Source: Spisula solida
Taxonomy: Eukaryota > Mollusca > Bivalvia > Venerida > Mactridae
Reading direction: 5' to 3'
Assembly (NCBI GenBank): GCA_947247005.1
Contig: OX365956.1
Location: 1,929,501 to 1,993,500, forward strand
DNA length: 64,000 nt
Shown: positions 12,100 to 25,279 of the stretch, piece by piece
Layout of the letters: each line of letters starts with the position of its first letter
Numbering within the stretch: the stretch's first letter is position 1
Position numbers and translations under genes: made by a program
Notes under the pieces: model-generated
The model's database searches: none
Seen by the model: only the letters and a program-made list of their open reading frames with translations
Told to the model about the DNA's origin: nothing

Positions 12100-12785
12100 T
12101 ATTCAGACACATCGTTAATTAACCATTTCAACATATCAGACATTAGATTTTACTGATTAATTAAATTATAGTATTGTTAAGTATACATAACTAAATAATA
12201 CATAGAAATGAAATAATCAACTGAGGCCTGGAATGAGTTGATAGACTCCGGTATTCTGTTTTATCATTGTACTTACGGATAGCTTAAACTTACGCTCAAA
12301 TTTAAATATCTTATAATGATTTTACTACTACAAATAGCGGACAGATTTGGTCTGTAGGAGCTCATTAACGAAAAAATTTACTGATAGTCATTTTACCAAA
12401 CTGTGTCAGAGATGATATGCCCTACCCGGTATGTAATCCTTACCACAGCAGAGTACAACCATTTTATGCATAATGTTCATCACTGCTATTCACTGCAGAC
12501 ATCGCAAGCTATATCGGATTACACACGGCCACGACGTACAGCCACTGCAAGCCCTATGAGGAACTCATTATATGAGAGTGCAACCGTACAATGCCCCATT
12601 GTGTACACTATAGTCACTACCGTCGTTTACTGTAAGTGAATATTGATACCAGATTATATACTGTGGTTTTCATGCGAAACACGATCCAATGCGCTTTACA
12701 TAGTATTGCAGCCACAAGGGCGCATGTGCATCCTCTACCAGTGCAGATACAGCAGACCGAGAGAAAGCCCAACGGAAGGGAAATT
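12100..12785. other. Non-coding DNA between repeats
   Basis: Short frames occur on both strands without domains or splice signals. I see no feature worth calling here. Confidence 0.35.
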
Positions 12786-13058
12786 GAGACGTTAGATACA
12801 GGCAGGCCCAGCGCTGCATAAGTGTGTCTAGCTCTTTTTTCGAATGCACAGCCCGGTTCTTTAATTTGTCCGATGTATAGCATCGATACACAGCTTTTTG
12901 ACACCCTTAACCAGATACTTTGCAGTCCATTCGGCCATATATAGCGGGAAATATTACAAATAGAATTTCAGGAATGTCCAGTTCCCATGTCGAGAATTGA
13001 ACCAACGACCTCTGTATCGCCAGCCCAGTGCATTAGCAGTAAGCTATATACTCGAGGC
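12786..13058 (-). repeat. tRNA-derived SINE, copy 1 (minus strand)
   Basis: On the minus strand a tRNA-like head has an A-box-like TATAGCTTACTGCTAATGC (about 13032-13050) and a perfect B-box word GGTTCAATTC. A body follows that matches the SINE at 62097-62349, sharing ATATTTCCCGCTATAT, TGGACTGCAAAGTATCTGG and CCTGTATCTAA. The 3' tail here is degenerate rather than a pure (TGTC)n. Confidence 0.65.
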
Positions 13059-14995
13059 TTCACATAATCCCCTAAGGTCCACCATCAGCGAAATATGCCA
13101 TGTCACCCATATTTATGGCGAACTCAATAACTTACCAAGTAAATCTATTCCAATCCCATACGATACATCACATAAATATTCCATCCCCGATTGAATCCAG
13201 GCACTACTGAGTGCAATATTTGTAAACTGCCACACAATTATCATTAGTAAATAGGTGATGTTTATGTTGAGCCTATAGTAACCTTCCCTGTCAGATTTGT
13301 TATTGCCTTTTGGGGTCCCAACATAACCATGAATGGTTGTGTTGGTCAGTGTTTAGTACTTAAACGTCCCATGCATATGTAGCTTGCAGTGATATGTAGA
13401 GCCAGGACTGTACACAGTCGGCAGTGGCAATTCCCTATAAATACTAGTATAAGGCTTGACTGAACTAATGGTAGATGCTTTATTCAAGACTGAATATATT
13501 GTATAGCTTGACACTGTGTTGCGTACCTTATCTATGTATGAATGGTTGCACTTGGCGGTGGTGAATTATCCATTGACATGGAATTGCAGTACATACGAAA
13601 AGTCATATTTAGTGGTGGTGTAGAGAAATAGCGGTACTGTACATGGCGATCGGAATGGGTTGTCATGGGATCTTGATATAGCTTGGAATTACTTAAATAC
13701 AGGGGTATTTTGTAGCTTAAAAGTGTTTCATGCTTTTTGTTTCTGACGAGTGCTGTCTTCCCTGTCCGACTAGTATTGTCCTTTTTAAATACTATAAAGG
13801 TACTCGCATAACAGTCGTCGGTGATGGTGAGGACTATGTTCAGTATAATTTATAGAGACTATACTGGTAGGAAGATACCAGCCTCAGGCTTGATATCTCA
13901 AATTACCTTTATTCATCAAGCCGTATTTGAATTATTAGTAGATTTTTTAATTGCTAGATAACAAGGAAATGTTTGTTGAACTTTGTCTAAGGCGTCTTTT
14001 GTAGTTTAAAATCATTACTAGAGACCCATGTCCTCGTTGTACTATTTCGTAAATAATAACAGTTTCATTACTTGAAAGTTTTGATACATTGTAACATTTA
14101 AATTTACCCTTATTATGGCTGCAATTTCATGAAATAAAATATTAAGCCATGCAATTTAGCCATGCTATTCAGGTTGTTTATACTTATCTATGTCATTTAC
14201 TTATAGGCATGCTACAACACATAGACACTTTATATATGATTTCAAATTACAAGTACAATGTATTATGAAATAGTAACATTTGTTTTGGGATAAAAGCGTA
14301 ATTTATAGTTCAACACCCAAGCAGGGCCTCATTTCCCTAGTTTACCAATTCCGAACATGTTACTTCTATAACTTAATTAACTTATATAACTTCAAGTTAT
14401 GGTTAACGTTCCTTTTCTAAAATACAGAAGAAATAGAACATTATTTGAAAGATTGTCTCATACATTAACCCTTACCAGGGCCTCGATTGTCATTAACAAA
14501 ATATTAAGCAATGTATTGCATGTTTCTTATACTTATCAAAGGCATTGAATATATTATTAATTAGCAATATAAAGAGATATTAACTCTACATGTATTTATT
14601 TATTTAACTAATACGTGTGTGTAATACCGGGCCTCAGGTTATGTTTAAGCCACAAATGGGGCCTAATTTCCACATTTTATTAGTATAAAAGTTGTATATA
14701 TTGATGTAACGCATTATCTAACACAATACAATCGCACTTAAGGTGTTTTGATTCACATTTGATTGAATAGTAATGTATATATACCGATTAATTCGAGAAA
14801 AAAACATATACCCCTTTGGGGCCTCATTGTGAGAATTGCTCAATGATGACAAGGTGGCATCATTCGGATTCTGTTATAGTATTGTCCAAAGAACATGAAA
14901 ATGCAAAAACATTTTGTATAGAAGACATTGCACGGTTACCCTAAAAATTGCCGTTTATCTGCCGGACTAAACTATTGGTTAAAGATGTTACAGAG
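13059..14995 (+). repeat. Non-coding region with weak tandem structure
   Basis: Diverged phrases recur: 'ccttccctgtc' at about 13272 and 13757, 'aaaatattaagc.atg' at about 14137 and 14500, and 'gggcctca/gggcctcg' at about 14323, 14478, 14633 and 14818. This suggests very old ~350-480 bp tandem units. No gene seen. Confidence 0.3.
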
Positions 14996-15290
14996 AAATA
15001 GCTCAGACAAAATAACAAGTGTAAAAAAGAAAGGGTAACAAATAGTGATTACAGAGAAAAAGCGCTGGCAAAATTGTATCCGTTAAAATTGATCTGACCA
15101 AAGTGTGCCAATGATATCCACAACTATACTTGGTACTGATAATTTTAACAAAGTTTCATTGAAATCCAACCAATGGATACAGAAAAATAGCATAAACAAA
15201 ATTTATCAGAGAAAAAACAAAGGGAAGTAACTGCCTTTAAATTTATCCAACCAAACTGTGTCAATGATATGATGGTAAAATTGTATGATT
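14996..15290 (+). repeat. Bivalve-type interspersed repeat, three diverged units
   Basis: The phrase 'acagagaaa(a/t)a(g)gc...acaaaat' recurs near 14992, 15051 and 15178, followed by 'aaagggtaac/aagggaagtaac' and 'tgtgccaatgatat/tgtgtcaatgatat'. Non-coding. Confidence 0.45.
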
Positions 15291-16692
15291 TAGACTGTTC
15301 TGGATAAACATGAACATTATTGTCATCACAACTACTGCTTAGCACTACATATCTCAATCTCACACTCATACATTTACATTCTTTTAATTTGCAAGAATAG
15401 AGCGTTTCTGTGCCATATTTATGCAGATTATAATTGTGCCCATGCAATCTATACAGCAAATGTCATTGATCTTGGAAGAAAACTTCTGATACAAGCATTG
15501 TAAGTTCTAAATCACAATTCTTTTTCATAGGATTATGATCAGAGAAGAGGAAGTCAGTGTATTTATATGTCTATCCTTTTGAGGGCTCCTTTCCTTAGGA
15601 ACTCTCACAATTGTAAAATGCACATCTCTATCTGGTATAGCAGCTAATATCACCATAAGTGCCAACACTACAACAACCTGCATGAAAATGCTGTTACAGT
15701 AGTAACCATCTGAATGGTGGAACACACAAACCTAAGCACTGCTTCATACGAATAAGGTGAAATAAGCTCATGTCAGATGCTGTTTCGGTGTTTCTGAATA
15801 ATGTTTTCAATTATCATCCGTGTGGTTATGTAACCATTTAGTTCAGCTTTTACTAAGTTTACTTCACTTCAACAAAGTAATATGGGACAATGGATTGAAG
15901 AAAGGGTAGTCTTCTTGTCCAATCGTATCCGATAGTCCACTATATCCCACCGTGTATAAACCAAATTACTATACGATTTATTGGGATACTATACAATTCA
16001 ACTTGTTTGACTTATTGTGATTGAAACATCTGTTACAGGTGATTTCCAATCACTGTATGACTTATTGCAAGACTATAATTCAATGTGTACTCCTTATTGC
16101 GATTACCAGAAGTTGACATGCTGTGTATCCATGTGCCTAGACAAACACCACTTAGAACCATCTAAGTTGTCACATTTATCAATATATGGTATATATATTG
16201 TCTTCAAATGTTGCAACCTTCGTGCATTTGGAATCCGAATACAAACAAACTTTGTCACCATACCATGCCAACGCTACTGATGATAGGTTGATGATGCCTG
16301 AAATTGAAAATATATAAAAAAAACATTTAGGATTGAATACAGTAAAACCTCAATAATAACACTAACTAAAACAAGATATTTGTAAACATATACATAATGT
16401 ATAGTCCGGAGAATTTGACACGACTCTCGACCTTTAATTAGCATAATTTAACAGCTGATAAAGGGTCTATATTTATAATCCCGTTTGTATGTTTTCATAA
16501 GTTGGAAGTTTCGCGAAGACGCTCGAGATGTAATACCAACACAAATCTATAGGACCGAATTTGCATGATTTGCTCGCGAAATTTATATATTCAACACAAG
16601 AACCTTGTAATATATTCATGCATAAAGGTCAGGATCATGTCAAATTCTCTATGCATACCCCCAAGGCAGCCAAGTAGTTTTTTAATAATAAT
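15291..16692. other. Non-coding region, no supported gene
   Basis: Contains short frames only (for example 16017-16280 on plus and 15525-15725 on minus, the latter with a hydrophobic stretch). None shows a domain, so none is called as a gene. Confidence 0.3.
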
Positions 16693-16700
16693 GTCAGAAT

Positions 16701-17042
16701 CATACATGCCATGTTTCGCAGACCCCTTTGCGTGAGATTGGTGATGAGAATGCAGGAGATTTCATTAAAATGCAGGAGATTTTTCTCGCTGAAACTTTAC
16801 ACTTAAAGTATTGAAGTTTATGTGCTGTTTTCACTTATCTTAATTTGATAACAATACCATGCATGCTTCATGTAGCAATTTAAACTAATATTTGTCATCA
16901 TTTTCATAATGTAAACAAAAAATGTCAGATTCCAGTTGGTCCATGAAATGCGTGAGATTTGATAAATTGGCCTCTGATCATGCAGGAGTAGAGTCTCAAA
17001 TGCAGGAGACTCACGCATGATGCAGGAGATCTGGCATGTATG
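16701..17042 (+). mobile_element. hAT-like MITE with 8-bp target duplication
   Basis: Perfect 11-bp terminal inverted repeats CATACATGCCA lie at 16701-16711 and 17032-17042. A perfect 8-bp direct repeat GTCAGAAT flanks it at 16693-16700 and 17043-17050. An 8-bp duplication and CA-starting ends are typical of hAT elements. It holds several 'atgcaggaga' words near both ends. 342 bp, non-coding. A diverged inverted copy lies at 19381-19737. Confidence 0.75.
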
Positions 17043-17179
17043 GTCAGAATGCATGACAATCTCAACCTGTGACCAAATCTGACCTCAAAATCAATAGGGG
17101 TTATCTACTGATGATGACCAACTTCCCGGTAATGTTTGAAAATCCATTAGGCACGAGGGATGATCCAAAATATTTAGAG

Positions 17180-18597
17180 TAGGGCTTTTTTCCGGGTAGG
17201 TAGTGGAAGGGGAAACAAACAATATTTTATTTTAGGCCTCATGGAATGTCACACGGAAATGGCCCCAGTTATGCTTTGGTTATTTCCGGGACATTCCATG
17301 ATTTTTTTGTGAATTAGATTTTTATATATTTATATAAACAAATTTTGCTGTTGCTCATAGAATTATTGCCGCCACTGTCGCAACTCCTTTGGCCATATGT
17401 AATACATTAGACTACTTTACAGAGACAACACAAAATCATCAAAATGAAAATAAAATTTATCCCAATGTAAAAATACTGGGTCGGTAAAGGTTAAACTAAC
17501 AATATTTTAATTTAAGCCTAATGTATATATCAAAATAAAAATAAATATATAGGTTTAACCAGTATAATAATATCAACATTTAGATTTATGTATTTTATAT
17601 TAAAATAATTATTGCTCAAATTCGATCATTGCACATGATATGAAAATCTCATTATGACAAGAATGAGCAGTGCGGATTTTGTCTGCATTCCTTTCATGGC
17701 TGTTGCTGATACAGGAAGTCAAATAGGTCAAGACATAGATCTATATACATGTACTGATAAATGTGCAGTTTTGTCAAACAGGGTTTTATGACCCTGTCTG
17801 GGAAAGGAGTATATTTTGATATGGCAGATAGATAGAGATCTATCCACTGTGCACATCAGGGGGTTTTATTACCCAGTATAATATTTCACCTGATGTAACA
17901 GATAGATAAAGGTTCTCCTTAGACTGTGACAATTTTTGCACTAATGGATTAAATTTAACTACTGCAGGTGTCAACTAAACTTTATAAATATATATCATTG
18001 TTATAAAATAATTACCAGTATATATATTATATAATTATATAATATTGAATACATAAATAGTGTTTCATCAGTACATCATGAACATAAATATAAGACTGGT
18101 ACTGTCAAATTTTCAGCCCAGCACACATGCCAGGTTAAATGCCACAGAACTTCCCAGAATCAAACGCATATCTGACCCCAGGGCCCATATTTGATAATCA
18201 GATCTCTAAGTTTGTTCTAGATGTTACTAAGAAATAAACAAATCTCAAATTTGAAATGTATGTTCCTTTGACAATTCTGTTTTCATAGTGACAAAATAAT
18301 TGCAGGGAATAATAGTTTACATAAAATCTCACACTTACTGACTCAATTAAAATAAGTTTTTCTTAAGACAAATGATGCATACATAGTTTAATTAATTCCA
18401 TGATTGTATAGACAAATTAAGTATCAAACTAATTGTTGTTTTATGAGGGTTATGAATTTTATGTTACTAAATATAGGTAATGTTGACTGTTAGTCAATAT
18501 TGATATGAAAATTTTATCCGTGTTATGTTGGGCCTAAAATAAAATATTGTTTGTTTCCCCATCCCCTACCTACCCGATTAAAAAGGGCCCTACCCAA
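17180..18597. mobile_element. Inverted-repeat element with ~60-bp ends
   Basis: The left end (17180-17239: 'gggtaggtag', 'ggggaaacaaacaatatttt', 'attttaggcct') is closely matched by the reverse complement of the right end (18531-18597). The interior is AT-rich without a coding frame and contains a partial same-orientation motif at about 17463-17520. No target duplication was found, so this could be two inverted solo repeats rather than one element. Confidence 0.5.
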
Positions 18598-18702
18598 AAT
18601 ATTTTATTGCCCAAATTGAAATAAAAAAAAAAAATTAAAATAGAAGTAAAAATAAATTTCTTGTTTACTGGCTTCTTAAATCTTACCATTAAATTTAAGA
18701 CT

Positions 18703-18782
18703 GTTGGGTTTCACCTTAGAGTTAATTCTAAATTTCATTATTGTTGGTTTTCACCTTAGGGTTAATTCTAAATTTCATTATT
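18703..18782 (+). repeat. Two-unit 40-bp tandem duplication
   Basis: Two 40-bp units (18703 and 18743) share 'tttcacctta', 'gttaattctaaatttcatta'. The frame through it is not a credible gene. Confidence 0.6.
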
Positions 18783-18839
18783 TGTATGTCTTAACCAAAA
18801 ACTATCATACTGAAACAGTACAAAATATTTACCCTACCT

Positions 18840-19870
18840 ACCTACCCATTTTAAATCTGCTAGGGTCGGGATGGGGAAACCAAGAATATTTTAAGTTCGG
18901 CCTTATAATAACTGAAAGAATAATTTTCTATGGTTGCAACCAATTAAATTCAGTATATACTTTGTATTAAACAGAATTAAATATATCAACACTGGAATTA
19001 GATCTTTGTGATTAATTTACAAAATTAAAACTTTGTGATATTCACAAATTAGTTTTCAACAATTGGAGAGAAAGGCTACAACAAGACTTTTACCAAACTC
19101 CCAGATATACATTATACAACAACATGCCATACCACATACTATTACACCCTCAAATCCCCTCTGTTGCCATCATGGTTATTTTACTACGAAAAAAGTATTA
19201 AAAGAATAAATGAACTATAAGTTTTTCCTATCTGATATTGTTTATTTTTTATCTATATTGTTTATTTTAAGCTTTTAAAACTTTAGACGAAATAGGAATT
19301 CTTACTTTACTCTTTAGGCGTTCAATTAAACACTTTAGATGATTTTAGACCAAATGTGATTACACGAAATGGGAAGTCCCCACATGCAGGTCAGATCTCC
19401 TGCATCATGCATGAGTCTCAAGCATTTGAGACTATACTCGCGAATGATCGCTGGCAATGATCAAATCTCACACATTTCTTGTACATACTGGAACTTGATA
19501 TATTTTGTTAAATTATGAATATGATCACAAATATTGGTTTAAATTGCTTCATGAAGCATGTGTATGGTATTGTAATAAAAGATACAAGAAAAGTAAGGGA
19601 AAACTGCAAATAAACTTTAATAATTTAAGTTTAAAGTTTCTGCCAGGAAAATCTCATGCATTTAAATTTTTAATGATATCTCTCGCATTTTCATCACCAA
19701 TCTCATGCAATGGGGTCTGCGAAACATGTCATGTATGCATCCCCGTCATCAAAACATAACAGGATATCAATGAATATTAAAACAAAATATTTCCCCTCCT
19801 ACCTAATTCTCATTGGCCAGGGTCGGGAAAGGGAAACAAACAATATATTATTTGTGGCCTTGCATTATAA
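18840..19870 (+). repeat. Scattered GGGGAAACAAACAATATT-type motifs
   Basis: Blocks at about 18860-18905 and 19815-19862 repeat the 'agggtcggga...ggaaac(a)aa...aatatt...ggcctt' motif found at the ends of 17180-18597, so a repeat family is clustered here. Confidence 0.4.
19381..19737 (-). mobile_element. Diverged inverted copy of the hAT-like MITE
   Basis: Reverse-complement relative of 16701-17042. It begins near 'cacatgcaggtcagatctcc' and ends 'gtctgcgaaacatgtcatgt' followed by 'atg'. Ends are eroded and no target duplication is visible, so this is the older copy. Frames on the plus strand here are fortuitous. Confidence 0.55.
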
Positions 19871-20389
19871 GACTGTATTTCTAGGCAATTTCTGTCATTT
19901 GTCTACATTGTATATTAGTAAACCTACCTGGTAATATTTGAGCTTGCCCTGTCACCAATCACTTTCTCGTTTGAGGACCCATTTGGGTAACCCCGGTCAC
20001 CAATCAATTTCACCAATGAAGTAAAACGAAACACACCTGAAACAGATAAAACACACTTTTAGCATCAAAGTAGCTGTCAAATAGTCATTAGCAACATTTT
20101 GGGAAAATAGCATACAAGGAATGTCACTGAAAAGTCCCGAAAACTTACTGCCTAATCATTATGGTTTGATTACTTGACTTATAAATCACTCAATGACTGA
20201 TGTATTATAGCCAAGTACTGTTGGAATTTTGACCTATAATGCATTGCTGGACTTTTGTATCATGTCAAAATAGCGGGGGAAATATAGCCTTAACTATACC
20301 TGGGAGGTATAGGGCGGGGATTTGCAGGGGTTTTACCATTTGTATGGCCTGGGGGGGGGCAGGGCAGAAATAATTGATCATCACAATTT

Positions 20390-21657
20390 AAACAAGAGTG
20401 CCAAAATGTCACAAAATACGCCCGTCTTGGGGCATGGTGAGTCTCAGGGCATGGTGAATGAAAAAAACAAACAATCCAACATTTTTTTTAATTCAAGGAC
20501 CATAACACAAGAAGGCCTAGGCTGATTTGGCCTACAATTGAACTTGTCTTAGATATTATATCCGTAAACATTGTCACCAAGTTTGAAGATACTCAGATGA
20601 AAACTCTTTGCACTAGAGAACAGACAAGGTAAATTTCACATTTATTTTGGTAATTATAGGATAATAACCAAATAAGGCCTAGGCCAATTTGGCCTATAAT
20701 CAAACTTGGCCTAGATATTATGCCCATAGCATTGTCACAAAGTTTGAAGATGATCGCATGAAAACTGTTTGCGTTAGAGCACAGACAAGGCCAATTTCTT
20801 ACTTATTTGGTAATTAAAGGCCCATAACCCAATAAGGCCTAAGCTGACTTGGCCTATGATCTAACTTGGCCTAGATATTATTCCCATAAGCATTGTCACA
20901 AAGTTTGAAGATGATCAGATGAAAACTGTTTGCACTAAAGAACAGACAAGGTAAATTTCACATTATAGGACCATAACCCAATAAGGCCTAGGCCGATTTG
21001 GCCTAAAGTCAAATAGGCCGATTTGGCCTAAAGTCGAACTTGGCCTAGATATTATGCCCATAACCAATGTCACAAAGTTTGAAGACGATCGCATGAAAAC
21101 TGTTAGCGTAAGAGTACAGACAAAGCCAATTTCATACTTATTTGGTAATTAAAGGACCATAACCCAATAAGGCCTGGGTCGATTTGGCCTATAATCGAAC
21201 TTGGCCTAGATATTATGCCCATAAGCATTGTCAGCAAGTTTGAAGATGATCGGATGAAAACTGTTAGCGTAAGAGTACAGACAAGGCCAATTTCATACTT
21301 ATTTGGTTATTAAAGGACCATAACCCAATAAGGCCTAGGCAGATTTGGCCTATAATCGAACTTGGCCTAGATAATATGCCCATAAGCATTGTCAGCAAGT
21401 TTGAAGATGATCGGATGAAAACTGTTAGCGTAAAAGTACAGACAAGGCCAATTTCATACTTATTTGGTTATTAAAGGACCATAACCCAATAAGGCCTGGG
21501 TAGATTTGGCCTATAATCGAACTTGGCCTAGATATTATGCCCATAAGCATTGTCAGCAAGTTTGAAGATGATCGGATGAAAACTGTTTGCGCTAGAGTAC
21601 AGACAAACGCCGCCGCCGCCCGCCCGCCCGCCCGCAATGCAAACAATTAGGTATACA
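20390..21657 (+). repeat. Tandem array of ~161-bp units ending in GCC/CCCG runs
   Basis: Seven units; the anchor 'ctagat' (ttagat in the first unit) starts at 20549, 20711, 20871, 21045, 21206, 21367 and 21528 (spacing 162, 160, 174, 161, 161, 161). Each has 'aacttggcctagatattatg', 'agtttgaagatgatcg' and 'atgaaaactgtt'. The 174-bp unit has an internal small duplication. It ends in (GCC)n and (CCCG)n at about 21608-21636. Units near the 3' end are more alike than the first. A typical molluscan repeat; non-coding. Confidence 0.85.
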
Positions 21658-21714
21658 TCTTTTCAGTAATTATCACAACTTGTTAATACACCTGTCGCCG
21701 ACTACCCGCGGTCG

Positions 21715-21950
21715 AACAATGGAGTTCAACACTTAATGAAAGGAGCGAAAACTATCATTGTTCGACCCATCTACAGGGAAATCATAGCGAGGGACCGTCC
21801 AATCAGTTCCAGTTTTCGACATAGATATTGTTCGAGTGATCTATTGTTTCACTATATGAATAAAGCAGAGATTTGCCGGGACCGAAGAACCAGTTCGAGG
21901 CATCTAGGATGTTCGAGACAAGTACTGTTCGAGGCATCGAAGTTCTACTG
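21715..21950 (+). mobile_element. pogo/Tigger-like terminal fragment
   Basis: The right end reads '...atcgaagttctactg' followed by TA, i.e. a CAGTAGAACTTCGAT end next to TA. The interior repeats 'ttcgag' words. No matching left end was found, so it is a fragment or a diverged MITE. Confidence 0.4.
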
Positions 21951-21959
21951 TACTTAGTG

Positions 21960-24080
21960 TTTATTTTAACTCAGCTATCCTATTGTTTATAATATTATTG
22001 TATCAACAGATAATTATCCTTTTAAAATGCCAGTCTAGTAGGCATATTATTCAAAAACAATTAAAAAATATAAACAGTCTAAGACTAATTTGTTTAAAAA
22101 TGACATCCAATAGCAAAGATTATGTCTTAAAGTAATATTCCAGTAGGCTATTTCCCAAACATCTATTATTTCAGTATATCAAAGAAAAGGAATATTTAAC
22201 ACAAATAATGTCTCTCTATTTGTAATTCTGTCATATATTAATAAGTAGGCTAGGGTAATACACTGAAAATTAATGATTCGAAAAACATTCTTCAACTTTT
22301 TAAATCATTGTAACTTTTTATATCATTTTATAAACTGGAAAATAGACTGTCTGTAAAATGCAATAAAGTAATTAAGGGTATGGGCAAAAAATAGGACAGA
22401 CACAGTTATGACTGCTGCATTTAGTTGGCCTTGGGATTTATGACACTGTTTTATATGACCCCTGTTGTGATTAATTAATTGACTCCATATTTATGGCACT
22501 TATTGTTTTCTTTATAGCCATATATTACATAACATTGCACAATATGGCAGCCAATAGTAAAGCTAATTGTAAAAAGGAATCTCCCTAATTTTCATTTTTT
22601 AGTTCACTTATTTTGGAGACTTTATACAAATTAGTGAAATATTGGTAACTTTAATTGACCTCTCTATATATCCAAAAGACTCATGTTTGGTTGTATAATT
22701 ATTTTTATTTTAATGATAATTTAAGGTTTTCAAAATACATTTTTGTTATTTATATTAAGATTTCAAAGGGAACTTCTGTATTAAATTTATGATTGATTTC
22801 TATGTGTTATGAAATCAAATTACTTTCAATAATCACTTATATTCGGTTTTCTTAAAACGCTTAAAAACAAATGGTTTTTAATTCCCAAGTCATGTTGTGT
22901 GTTCAAAATATTAACATTTGTTAACACTTAACACCATTGCCTAATATCAGTTATTTATCACCTAAAGGTACAAAAATGTCACACTGCACATTTTCATTGA
23001 TTGATTTAATCCACAAGATTAATATAACTTTGGAGAGAGTACCTTCAGGTGTTTTTTTTTAAAATGCCAAGCATAGCCTTTATTTGCCAGTCAGCTTTCT
23101 GCTGAAATATGGCAGGCATATATGTGTGCCCCCATCCGGAATTGAATTTCTTAAATTAAGGGTCCTGACCAGCCATAACTGGGAATCAAACCCCAAATAC
23201 TGGGTTACCATTCAAGAGTACAAACCTGACTGGACAGTGGCTCTGCAAATTATTACAACTGAATTCCAATAGAACACTCAACAGATTTAGAAACGCAACG
23301 ATTTTGGGGGTTGGTATTTTTGGTATAAATTTTAATTAAAATTTTATTGGAGTATAAACCAATAAATGGGACGATAGTTGAATGCCTGGTATGATTTTCT
23401 ACGGAAAAAATATTTCAATTCAGTCCATTACGTCATATTGGTGTCTTTTTCATTATTTACACCTGACGCGCGAGCAAAGCCACTGGGCGCAGGGCTCTCG
23501 CTACACTTTTGGGTCTGGGGCCAGGGGCCCTCAGGTAGGGAATTTCGCGTTGTTTTGAAGAAAAAGGGGACTTTTGTCTTTTATAAATATCAATACTATT
23601 ATAAATGTAATACATATTAAATGAACAAAAAGCCAATTTCAAGCTATAACAACAGATATAGCAATGGCTGAACAGCATTTACAAAGACTCTTCATGCATA
23701 CGCTGGAAAAGGCTGGACAAAAAGTACCGCATTTCAAGATCGAAAACATGGAAAGTTGGTCATTTACCAGGAATTACCATGGATTTCCATGCTATACCAG
23801 GGATTACTAGCCTATTTTCCAGCGTCACCCTGGTAAATGTACAGCCGGGTTAGAATCATAAATTTTTTTACAGGATTTATTACAATGTACATGCAAAAAC
23901 AGATAGCAGTTCTATTGTGTATAAACTTAAGTTATTGTAACAATGTCTGTCCCATTACAAAATTGTGAATCAATCACATATTAACAAATTCCAGCCACTA
24001 AAGTATCTAATGTATATACTCTAACAGTTGTCAGTGTGCACGCTTTGTGTTTACAACATAAAAAAAAACTTGATGATGAT
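21960..24080. other. AT-rich non-coding region
   Basis: No gene supported. A tRNA-like B-box on the minus strand (GGTTTGATTCCC, about 23185-23200) hints at an old SINE at roughly 23080-23270. A degenerate relative of the 35861 element's end ('cactcaacagatttagaaac') occurs near 23275. Confidence 0.3.
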
Positions 24081-24087
24081 TCTAATA

Positions 24088-24190
24088 CAGTATAACCTCC
24101 GTAGAGCGACATCCAGCGGAGACAGAAAAAACTGCCGCTCTGCGGAGGTGTCTCTCTGTAGAGGTCGATTGTTTTAGAATGTCGTTCATA
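24088..24190 (+). mobile_element. pogo-like terminus CAGTATAACCTCC (left)
   Basis: A TA followed by CAGTATAACCTCC, then a 'ctgccgctctgcggaggtgt' palindromic block. The same 13-bp end occurs in inverse orientation at 47344-47356 followed by TA. A further match between the two flanks (GTCCACA.TGGGCATTTCTAAA) is near 24567 on plus and 46768-46790 on minus. Confidence 0.5.
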
Positions 24191-25279
24191 GACTATTGAG
24201 TGTACATAATCAGGGTAAGTTTAAATTGATGTCCTTTGTTTGTGATTAAGTGCATAAAATTAGATCTACTCGTAGCCGCGCGTTTTGCTACATAATTCTG
24301 ACGATTATTTAATTAAGATCGTTGATTAGATACAAAAATGCGTACAATACACGGGTCTAGTATTTATTGCTATTAAACGCAACTCCCAACATAATTAACC
24401 AAATCCATATTATTTTACGCACATGCCGTATTCAATTGAATTGTTTACCTTCGAAGTGTTAAAATTTCTATTACGTCATATTGCTCACTACACAATTTGC
24501 ACACGTGATCGGTAATTTGTTTACCTCTCGCGTGTAACTTGGTCAGTGCCAGAGGTGGTTTGGTCCACACTGGGCATTTCTAAATATAGAACTTTTTGGG
24601 AAAACCAGACGGAAAAGGACGGAATGTGCCGGGGATATACGCCGAGCGCTGTGCATTGCGGGTCCAGGAAACTGTAAAATGCGCCATATTGTTTTAAAGC
24701 GTAGGCAAAGGACAGATCGTATAAAAATGGGCTGTTTGTTTGTGTGGGGCGTGAACAACCGTGTGTGTTAATGTACAGAGTATCGCAGTGAGTATCTGAA
24801 TTGATGGTCAACCATAAATGCGCTCAAATTTATTTGCCAACGTAGTGGTTGAAAGTTTAAAGGAGGCATTTTTCAAATGATCATTTTTTGGAGTTTCGAG
24901 TTGAAATGTGCAGGACTGTCCCGTGCATTTAGATACCGTGTTGATCATAGATCATATACAAAAATGATCACATACATGCAAATTCTTTAATTTTTCCATT
25001 AATTATTAAATCTCGCTCTTAATGTTTTAGTTGACACACTTTTGCTATTCGCACCCAAAACCATTCGACCCACATCATTTGTCATGACTCGTTCATTGAC
25101 TGATTGAATTGGTATGATGCCCCAGTGGATAAAGCTCATGACTTCTGATCGAGAGTCCATGAATGTGTCATTGTTTACACATTTCAATGTTTCCCAGTGG
25201 TACAAAGTTATTAATATTAGGGATTAGCAGGATAGCAACCCAGAAGTAGTCTTGTGTGTATTGCAGCCATTAGTCTTTA
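24191..25279. other. Non-coding DNA
   Basis: No supported exon. It carries the short block near 24567 that is shared, inverted, with about 46780. Confidence 0.3.

Noticed and set aside
15525..15725. Minus-strand 66-residue frame with a hydrophobic stretch resembling a signal peptide
   Set aside because: No cleavage context, homologous domain or splice support; chance is as likely.
16017..16280. Cys-containing 87-residue plus-strand frame
   Set aside because: No recognised pattern and AT-rich intergenic composition; no start or splice support.
20390..21657. CRISPR-like array
   Set aside because: Units are ~161 bp tandem repeats without unique spacers, in a eukaryotic genome.
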